Below are positions 27,748-33,999 of a DNA stretch of 33,999 bases, piece by piece. Position numbers and translations under genes: made by a program. Position 1 is the first letter of the stretch. Every line of letters begins with the position of its first letter. Source of the DNA: a virus. The stretch lies in the IMG/VR virus record IMGVR_UViG_3300024344_000066, positions 1 through 33,999 of that record; one strand, 5' to 3'. A model generated the notes under the pieces. The model saw only the letters and a list, made by a program, of their open reading frames with translations, ran no database searches and had not been told where the DNA came from.

Positions 27748-29609
27748 TTGGCATCTCCCCAGTTATCTTTAATTTTGTAATCAACATTAGAAGGCACTTT
27801 TAAATCTATACATGTTTCCATCATATCTTTTATTTCTTTTGCCTCTTTATCAGATTTTACGCTACAATTCAACTCATCATGAACCTGTATAAGTGGTATT
27901 ATACCCAATTGCTCGTATATATCAACCATGGCTTTTTTAGTTTGATCAGCAGCTGTGCCTTGTATTAACCTGTTTAATGCTTTGTATGTGCCGGCTCTTT
28001 TTATAGAACCACCCCATTTTGTTGTTGCTTCATTGTGTGGTAATGCTTTGTGAAATACACCAGCTTCGTACCAAGCAGGTTCCCATAGATCAAATTTACA
28101 TCTACGTCCTAAATATGTTCTTACAGATCCTATTTGGTTTGCACGATTCATTACAGCTTCTAACATACCCTGCATAAACGGAACCTTTTCTCTAAACTCT
28201 TTTAACATTTCCTTTGCTTCTGTAGGGGCTATATCTAGGTCCACAGCCATCTTTTTATACCCCATACCATACATTACCCCTAGACCTATTGTTTTAGCTA
28301 ATCTACGGTCAATTCCTGCCATCTCTGCTGTTTGTTTGTGAAAGTCTAATCCTTTTACAAATGCTTGTTGTACTTCCTCTGCACCTGCATTTTTATTTAA
28401 TATGGCAAAATGTGTTAGTATTCTAGGTTCTTGTTGTGAATAGTCAGCAGACAACCAATACTCTCCTTGTTCTGGTATAAATATTTTACGCAATTCTGAT
28501 CCATATTCATTTCTTATAGGCATCTGTTGTAAATTAGGAGCGTACATAGAAAACCTACCTGTTACTGTGCCACCATTGTCTCCACGTATTTGATTTATAT
28601 GTGCATGTAATCTACCATTGTGTACATATTTAGCTACACCATCAACAAATGTTCCTTGCAGTTTGTTTAACACACGTGCCTTTGTTATCATGCGTGGTAA
28701 TTCATGTGCATGTGTTTCAAGAAATGTTTGTGTAAAACTAGGAGCTCCAAGTGCTGTTCTAGGATATTCTAAATTAACACTATCAAATGCCTGGGCCACA
28801 GACCGTGCTGCATTGATTTGTACATCTTGACCTACTAAATCTTTTATTCTTTTTAAGTATTGTTTTTCTTTGTTAAGTAATTTCTTTTTAAGACCAAATG
28901 CTTTCTCCATATCTACGCGCACACCACGTTTAGTCATGTTAAATATAACACGTATTAATCTACATTCTATGTCATATACTTTTGTTAAATCTTCTTTTTC
29001 TATCTCCGTAATAAATCTCTCGTGTAAACGCCATGTCAATCTAGCGTCTGCCTCTGCATACTCCCCAACAAATGATGCGTGCATTTTATACATGTCAGCT
29101 TTAGCATCTAATCCCAACTCTTCTGCTTTAGCTTTTAGTAATGATTCATTTTTAAATTCACCTAAATACTCTGCCACCATGCTGTTTAATGTAAAAGAAT
29201 ATCTATTCTCATTTAATAATGCAGCAGCTATCATAGTGTCATGTATGTAACCTTTTACTTCTATGCCTAAAGTAGACAGCCATCCAATATCATACTGTGC
29301 GTTATGAAATACTTTTTGTATAGATTCATCCTCACACACTTCTTTAATATACTCTACGATAATTGATTTATCCATGTTACCACCGCCCTCGTGAGCTATA
29401 GGATAGTAAGCAGTAAAGTCACCACTGGATATGGCAATACCTATAACAGATCCAATTTTTCTAGGCCAACCAGGACCCATCTTTTTTAACTCTGTATCAC
29501 ATGTTTCCAAGTCAATTGCCACCACATCTCTACCCTTCATTGAAGGTGTTTCTGTGGGATGCAACCACTCTGCTTTTACTTCGTCTTTTCTAAAAAGATC
29601 CTGATTCAT
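27744..29609 (-). CDS. polA: DNA polymerase I (family A) with 3'-5' exonuclease
   Basis: 621 aa replicative polymerase without a 5'-nuclease domain. Exonuclease: AIDLET (Asp33/Glu35), NAQYDIGWL (Asp107) and YAEADARLTW (Asp188). Polymerase: TVTGRFS (348-354), motif A ADYSQQEPR (Asp389; most family members have SQIELR), O-helix RRLAKTIGLGVMYG (Arg435-Tyr447), motif C VHDEL (His577-Glu579). The O-helix residue equivalent to E. coli Phe762 is Leu443. GGAG precedes the start; it overlaps the DUF6378 gene by 20 nt. All catalytic residues look intact. Confidence 0.95.
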   Translation of the reverse strand: MNQDLFRKDEVKAEWLHPTETPSMKGRDVVAIDLETCDTELKKMGPGWPRKIGSVIGIAISSGDFTAYYPIAHEGGGNMDKSIIVEYIKEVCEDESIQKVFHNAQYDIGWLSTLGIEVKGYIHDTMIAAALLNENRYSFTLNSMVAEYLGEFKNESLLKAKAEELGLDAKADMYKMHASFVGEYAEADARLTWRLHERFITEIEKEDLTKVYDIECRLIRVIFNMTKRGVRVDMEKAFGLKKKLLNKEKQYLKRIKDLVGQDVQINAARSVAQAFDSVNLEYPRTALGAPSFTQTFLETHAHELPRMITKARVLNKLQGTFVDGVAKYVHNGRLHAHINQIRGDNGGTVTGRFSMYAPNLQQMPIRNEYGSELRKIFIPEQGEYWLSADYSQQEPRILTHFAILNKNAGAEEVQQAFVKGLDFHKQTAEMAGIDRRLAKTIGLGVMYGMGYKKMAVDLDIAPTEAKEMLKEFREKVPFMQGMLEAVMNRANQIGSVRTYLGRRCKFDLWEPAWYEAGVFHKALPHNEATTKWGGSIKRAGTYKALNRLIQGTAADQTKKAMVDIYEQLGIIPLIQVHDELNCSVKSDKEAKEIKDMMETCIDLKVPSNVDYKIKDNWGDAK

Positions 29610-29886
29610 TAATTTCTCCTGCTATTGCTGCATAACCACACATGTCAATGAAGTTATCCAAATTGTTTTTAGTTCCTTGCGTGTGTCTTGATACTTTTAA
29701 TAGCACCATCATTAAAGCTACATCTTCAGCTGTAATACTAGCCATTGGTTGTAATTTTTTGTCTAGAAATATATTCCAAAACTCTGCAATTTCTGCATGA
29801 TTCTTAAATGCATCTCCATGTGTTTCGTTCCTGTCACCAGTGACAAGCTCTTTTGCCTTCTTTAATATTTCTTCTTTGTTTATCAT
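29590..29886 (-). CDS. DUF6378 family protein
   Basis: 98 aa: LVTGDRNETHGDAFKNHAEI, then FWNIFLDKK, then EDVALMMVLLKVSRHTQG, then DNFIDMCGYAAIAGE. This is the compact helical pattern of the DUF6378 family, common in phages next to replication genes. The GDR-x-x-x-HGD and YAAIA blocks resemble all-alpha nucleotide-hydrolase folds, but no activity is established. It begins in an ATGA overlap with the helicase stop. Confidence 0.85.
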   Translation of the reverse strand: MINKEEILKKAKELVTGDRNETHGDAFKNHAEIAEFWNIFLDKKLQPMASITAEDVALMMVLLKVSRHTQGTKNNLDNFIDMCGYAAIAGEINESGSF

Positions 29887-31397
29887 ATGAAATATCCTCT
29901 CTCTGTTTGGGGGTTTATAATATGTAGTGATTTCTTCGCACGAGTTGCGCCTACATAAAAAACTCTGTCTGTATCATCTGGACTAACTTCCATTTCATTT
30001 TGATTTGCACGAGACAAATCTGTCAACAACATAACATTATCACATTCTCCACCTTTTGCCATGTGTATTGTACTTAAATTTATTTTTGGATCTACACCTA
30101 ATCCTCCATGTTTTTCTAATGACATCACATACGATTTATCTTTTTCTCCTATTGTAGTAAAAGCCACATCCCAAGGCACACCAGCATTTATTAATCCATG
30201 ATGCATTGTCAATGATTCTAAATCATACATTTGACCCTCCTCTAATGTTTTTAAAGTTTTGTAACCTCTTTTTATATTAAAACCTGTTTTTAGATTTGCA
30301 TAAATAGCCGCAACATCATTGTAATTTAATTGTTCAAATTGATTTAATCTTTTCCAAGCACTAATAGCTTTTAACAAATCTTGTTTAATTGGTGTCTTGC
30401 CATAAATTGTATAAGGCAATCCTAAATGACGTAAATCTTCTTCGATATCATTTAGCATGTAGCTGCACGTTGCAAGTGCTAGCCAATTACCTTCTGAAAC
30501 ATCAACAGCACCAGGATATGCATGGTATCTAACTTCTCCTTTATATGCTCTTGGTGCCCACTCTTTAGGTCTTCTGTTTTTAATTCTTGATACAACTTGT
30601 GTTGCTATTAAATGCACATCAAGAGGGACTCTATATGATTGATTTAAAACACTTATATTGCCATCCATCTTAATTAAATGCTCAATATCTGCACCAGCCC
30701 ATCTAAATATTGCCTGATCATCATCACCACTTATGTACACTCTTTTAGAATTAGCCCATATCTTTTCACACATTCTCCATTGTAACTTTGTCAAATCTTG
30801 TGCTTCATCTACAATAACAACATCAAGAGGTGGTGTGTGTCCAAACTGTGTAAACTGTGTCAACATGTCTGTAAAATCAAATTTGTTATTTGTTTGTTTA
30901 TAATCTTCAAAAGAACGATAAGCCCACAATAATTCTTCCCAAGCATAATCTAAATTAGCTGCGTTATAAAAATCTTGTAATTCTAAATCTTGCATCTTAG
31001 ATTTATTTATGTCTCTTAGATATTTATTATCTGTAGACACAACGCCGTTCTCTTCCCAGTCAGTTGTAACTCTTTTTAAATCTACACCATACTTATCAGA
31101 AAACTCTGCGTAATCTTTATTGTCCATAATCTCTGCTTTTGTAAATCCCATCTGTCTTTTACCAAATGCATGCAACGTACAAAAATAAGGAAAATCTTTG
31201 TCTGTTAAATTAAATTTTACCTTTGCTCTATCACGTGCTTCATTTGTTGCTTTTGTTGTAAAACTTACAAATGCAATTCTATCAGGTGGCGTGCCACTTT
31301 TAAGTTCCTGGTCCACGATCCGCAGTAAATTTTCAGTTTTACCTGTGCCAGGTGGCCCTAATATTATATTAACGTCCGGCAATGCGACACCCTCCAT
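29883..31397 (-). CDS. superfamily 1 (UvrD/Rep-like) DNA helicase
   Basis: 504 aa. Motif I GPPGTGKT (14-21), Ia FVSFTTKATNEARDRA, II VVIVDEAQD (193-201), III SGDDDQAIFRWAGA (223-236), IV LNQSYRVP, V STIHMAKGGECDNV (442-455), VI VFYVGATRAKKSLH. Smaller than UvrD (~720 aa), as is usual for phage versions. Probably unwinds duplex ahead of PolA or in repair. A TTG at 31382 (codon 6), with GGAGG 8 nt upstream, is a plausible alternative start. Confidence 0.95.
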   Translation of the reverse strand: MEGVALPDVNIILGPPGTGKTENLLRIVDQELKSGTPPDRIAFVSFTTKATNEARDRAKVKFNLTDKDFPYFCTLHAFGKRQMGFTKAEIMDNKDYAEFSDKYGVDLKRVTTDWEENGVVSTDNKYLRDINKSKMQDLELQDFYNAANLDYAWEELLWAYRSFEDYKQTNNKFDFTDMLTQFTQFGHTPPLDVVIVDEAQDLTKLQWRMCEKIWANSKRVYISGDDDQAIFRWAGADIEHLIKMDGNISVLNQSYRVPLDVHLIATQVVSRIKNRRPKEWAPRAYKGEVRYHAYPGAVDVSEGNWLALATCSYMLNDIEEDLRHLGLPYTIYGKTPIKQDLLKAISAWKRLNQFEQLNYNDVAAIYANLKTGFNIKRGYKTLKTLEEGQMYDLESLTMHHGLINAGVPWDVAFTTIGEKDKSYVMSLEKHGGLGVDPKINLSTIHMAKGGECDNVMLLTDLSRANQNEMEVSPDDTDRVFYVGATRAKKSLHIINPQTERGYFI

Positions 31398-31674
31398 TCT
31401 TATCTACAAAAATAAACTTCATCTTTAGTTTCTTTTGTTCTTGTGTTAATTTTCTACATATGCGTGTGCCTGGTTTCCATGTTTTACGATAACTCTCGCT
31501 CTTTACATCGTATATTTCTAATGCACCTTTTTCATTAATAGCAATAAGATCTGCAGGACCTACGCCATATAAATTTTTAAAAACAAAAAATCCTTTTTCT
31601 ATTAAATACAATATGGCTATCTGTTCACTTTGCATTCCCTTTTTTATTTTCGGTAATTTAAAACGGTGTGGCAT
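31369..31674 (-). CDS. PD-(D/E)xK nuclease-like protein
   Basis: 101 aa. Order: SEQIAILYLIEKGFFVF (Glu17 in the first helix), GVGPADLIAIN (Asp42), LEIYDVKSES (Asp56-x-Lys58) and RKLTQEQKKL. The Glu, Asp, then D-x-K series fits the small PD-(D/E)xK family related to PDDEXK_5 or Hjc-type enzymes. A role in resolving branched DNA is plausible. GAGG lies 7 nt upstream; 17-nt overlap with the primase gene. Confidence 0.8.
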   Translation of the reverse strand: MPHRFKLPKIKKGMQSEQIAILYLIEKGFFVFKNLYGVGPADLIAINEKGALEIYDVKSESYRKTWKPGTRICRKLTQEQKKLKMKFIFVDKNGGCRIAGR

Positions 31675-33175
31675 CTTGTTTCCTCACTTCGTATTCTGAA
31701 TCTTGTTCATCAAAAGATGGTACACCCCATGTGTTAACTCCCTTGTTTTTTAGTTTCCAGAATTTATGTTCTCCATTTATTTTACGTAGCTCAGCAATAA
31801 TTTGACCTGTATTGCTGTAGTGTGTAAACTTATTTCGTATAAGATATGCGTGTAAATCTTGTAATCTAAAGTATATTTTACCTGCCTCTGTGTAAGGTTT
31901 ACGTAATAATATATCTTCTTTTACTTGTCCCTGTGCACGACCAGTACAGAACTCCTGGAGGTGAGCTAAAAACTGGCCGGACACAGATCCGTCATTTGAC
32001 ACAGGAATTTTAAGAGCACTCTGCATCTTACTATTCACTAATTGTTGCCAATCAGACGCCTTCATCAAAGGAGGCATCATGGTTAATACTTCCATAACCC
32101 TCTTCTGAAACTTTGTTTGTATTTGTAATTCTTCTGTTGTTAATTGTATTTTAAGATCTTGTTCATTATCATCTGTAGGTATTTCTAAAAACCATATAGG
32201 TGGTTCTGTTTCTAACTTAGATAAAGATCCTAACTGTTGTGATACATTCTCTGCACCAACACCGTGTTTTCTTGTCTTGCAAACATTTACATTACAAAAA
32301 GAACTAATAGGTTGATCTTTACATTTGTATTGATAACCTTTTTTATTTAATTGTGCTACAACTGTGGCAACCTCTTTGTGATCTAGTGGTGGTTGCATAT
32401 ATTTTTGATTATACTCTTCTAATAACCTTTCCCAATTATCTGGATCAAATTTCTTTGTATACACACCAATATTAAATAATCCATTATTGCGTGTACCAGG
32501 AGGAAAACCTTGTCCACATAGAGCCTGCAAACAAGGTGGTCCATCTTTTATAATTTCTTCACTATTTTTCCCCCCAACATCATCTATGTTATCTACAACG
32601 TTTCTACTGTAAATCTCATAGAATTCTTCTAAAGACGCTGTTGTGCCATTTTCTTTTAATGCATAACGCACTGACTTATTACCATTATAATATGGTAAAT
32701 TTAAAAAGTTACCTAAGTCACCTTTTTCTAATGATATACTAGATTGCTTAGGAAATATTTCTGACGTAGAATGACCTATTAATGCAGCTATCTGTGTTAA
32801 TTTATTTCTTATTAATTTTGATGCAATTGTTTTTTTCATAAACAAAAATAAATGGGCACCACCACTTTTAGATTTGCAATATACCAAAGGTATATTTAAT
32901 TTTTTTATTTTTTTGAATAGAGCACCATGGTCCAAAGGATAACTATCAATATCAATACATCCCCACTTAGTAGTATTATCAGCCCTAATAGGAATAATAC
33001 CAAGAGACGGACCCTCTCCCTCCAAATGTTTTTGCCAAAGCTCATCTGTAACTTCCTGTCTAACTATATAAGATTTACCTTGCTGCTTACCGTCAGCACG
33101 TGAGCCATTCGGCTGGTGCTGACCATAAGCTACATCTAAACCTTCAAATATAAGTTTAAATTTCTCAACTTCCAC
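31658..33175 (-). CDS. archaeo-eukaryotic-type (TOTE-like) primase
   Basis: 505 aa, GTG start behind GGAGGG. N-terminal AEP domain: WGCIDIDSY (Asp75-x-Asp77, metal site), VYCKSKSGGAHLFLF (Ser104-His108) and SEIFPKQSS...LGNFLNLPYYN (~138-163). This is the order of TOTE-type primase-polymerases. The middle (~215-310) has a helical PriCT-like part and a cysteine pair (SFCNVNVCKTRKHG). The C-terminus (~430-500) looks like a winged helix (LIRNKFTHYSNTGQIIAELR). Likely synthesises primers for PolA. No separate replicative helicase fused to it is seen. Confidence 0.85.
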   Translation of the reverse strand: MEVEKFKLIFEGLDVAYGQHQPNGSRADGKQQGKSYIVRQEVTDELWQKHLEGEGPSLGIIPIRADNTTKWGCIDIDSYPLDHGALFKKIKKLNIPLVYCKSKSGGAHLFLFMKKTIASKLIRNKLTQIAALIGHSTSEIFPKQSSISLEKGDLGNFLNLPYYNGNKSVRYALKENGTTASLEEFYEIYSRNVVDNIDDVGGKNSEEIIKDGPPCLQALCGQGFPPGTRNNGLFNIGVYTKKFDPDNWERLLEEYNQKYMQPPLDHKEVATVVAQLNKKGYQYKCKDQPISSFCNVNVCKTRKHGVGAENVSQQLGSLSKLETEPPIWFLEIPTDDNEQDLKIQLTTEELQIQTKFQKRVMEVLTMMPPLMKASDWQQLVNSKMQSALKIPVSNDGSVSGQFLAHLQEFCTGRAQGQVKEDILLRKPYTEAGKIYFRLQDLHAYLIRNKFTHYSNTGQIIAELRKINGEHKFWKLKNKGVNTWGVPSFDEQDSEYEVRKQDATPF

Positions 33176-33200
33176 GAACCCTCCAGTTCCTTTTTATTTA

Positions 33201-33983
33201 TTAAAATGGTACTGATTCTTCGCTTGGTTTTTCTTCTGATATTAATTTGGGGGTTTCTGGCTTTGCGTCCACAGCGCCAGACGCTGCGGATTGTGCAAAA
33301 GCTTTGCTTTCACCATAGATGGAAGCATCAGTTACCTGGTTACCTTTCTCAATAGAGAACCCAAACCAACTACCTCTGTCGTTAGATTCACTCACAGTCG
33401 ATAGATTGTAAGTAAATGCATACGTAGGAGGTGTAAACATACCCTGTGGACCCTTAATTTTTTGCGATAGCATTAAGCTGTTCCAACGTCTACTCTTCTT
33501 GAGTTGACTTGAAGACATGCTAATCACAGCATTTTGGTATCCGTCACCACTTAACATTAATACAAAATGATAAGCTGTTTGAACGATATGATTACCATTT
33601 GGCAATACTTGTTTACCGGTCATAGGGTCACGTTTAGTTTGTCCAATAATGCCACTGTCGGCACTATGTGAGTCAATAAACCCTCCACCTTGTTCTCTAG
33701 GTTTCCACTCTACGTATTTGAGGTGGTAGAAAACAGGAATGACTTCGAGTTTATCAAAGGATTCTTGTGTAACTGTATTAAACAGTTGTCCAGCTTTTGC
33801 AGACTCTAAATATTCTGCTTTTGATGGATTTACTTGAGGGCTGGACGTTTGCAAGATGCTAATGTAAGGAATAGCTGTATCCCTTGCAAAATTTATAGTG
33901 CCAAAACCACTCATGGCTTTTGAATCTTCTGCTAAAACAGCTAGATCCAAAGTATCTTTAGTTTTTACATTTTTAGTATTCAT
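33201..33983 (-). CDS. single-stranded DNA-binding-like protein
   Basis: 260 aa. The core is beta-rich (IPYISILQTSSPQVNPSKAE, FDKLEVIPVFYHLKYVEW, AYHFVLMLSGDGYQNAVISM, STQ-like SSSQLKKSRRWN) and resembles proteins annotated as ssDNA-binding in marine podoviruses. The end is disordered and acidic, with a hydrophobic tip (EEKPSEESVPF) like the SSB C-terminal peptide that recruits partners. AAGG precedes the ATG. It is first in the replication operon, next to primase. The function call is from recall and the tail. Confidence 0.7.
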   Translation of the reverse strand: MNTKNVKTKDTLDLAVLAEDSKAMSGFGTINFARDTAIPYISILQTSSPQVNPSKAEYLESAKAGQLFNTVTQESFDKLEVIPVFYHLKYVEWKPREQGGGFIDSHSADSGIIGQTKRDPMTGKQVLPNGNHIVQTAYHFVLMLSGDGYQNAVISMSSSQLKKSRRWNSLMLSQKIKGPQGMFTPPTYAFTYNLSTVSESNDRGSWFGFSIEKGNQVTDASIYGESKAFAQSAASGAVDAKPETPKLISEEKPSEESVPF

Positions 33984-33999
33984 AATTTACCTTATTCAG

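Overview
The window looks like most of the genome of a small tailed marine bacteriophage. It is AT-rich, tightly packed and mostly transcribed leftward. It has terminase small and large subunits, a portal, a scaffold-like protein, a virion cell-wall hydrolase, an A-family DNA polymerase, an SF1 helicase, an archaeo-eukaryotic-type primase, an SSB-like protein and several PD-(D/E)xK nucleases. There is no integrase and I recognise no tRNA. The gene content and several proteins (the partial MANIDAAFG protein, the 39-aa WSDWK peptide, the DUF6321-like protein) resemble podovirus-like marine phages of the HTVC010P/uvMED type, which infect SAR11-like alphaproteobacteria. That assignment is an inference from recall, not from a search.

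Layout. (1) 1-15743, minus strand: late/structural operon, from a sigma70-like promoter at 15772-15800 through a conserved 212-aa protein, TerL, a 332-aa protein, a 1367-aa composite protein with a SleB-type hydrolase domain, the portal, small basic and membrane proteins, a GroES-like protein, scaffold and the start of a structural protein cut by the left edge. Many genes overlap by 1, 4 or 8 nt, which suggests translational coupling. (2) 15841-18020: a GC-rich regulatory and probable replication-origin region with five DnaA boxes, hairpins, five copies of a 15-bp repeat (GGAGTTTGGGAGTTT) and three good leftward promoters, each in front of a tiny gene. (3) 17878-21400, minus: early genes including a VRR-NUC-like nuclease, TerS, a LexA-type HTH regulator surrounded by AATACC repeats, and a chain of tiny coupled genes, several encoding single-span membrane peptides. 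(4) 21421-21589: divergent promoter hub. (5) 21609-25684, plus: a separate operon whose products are mostly exported or membrane-anchored, including a 549-aa protein with a signal peptide and a long Glu/Met-rich acidic region. (6) 25671-33983, minus: replication and metabolism operon with SufE-like protein, PP-loop (PAPS-reductase-like) protein, PolA, DUF6378 protein, helicase, nuclease, primase and SSB-like protein; its promoter lies beyond the right edge.

How it works together (inference): SSB, primase, helicase and PolA replicate the genome, probably with host DnaA acting at 15.9-17.8 kb. The nucleases process DNA and TerS/TerL package it through the portal into a scaffolded capsid. SufE plus the PP-loop protein suggest sulfur or Fe-S handling. 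The most unusual feature is the modular promoter, small gene, 15-bp repeat and GC-hairpin arrangement between 16.8 and 18.0 kb, with a DnaA box sitting inside the spacer of a perfect-consensus promoter.
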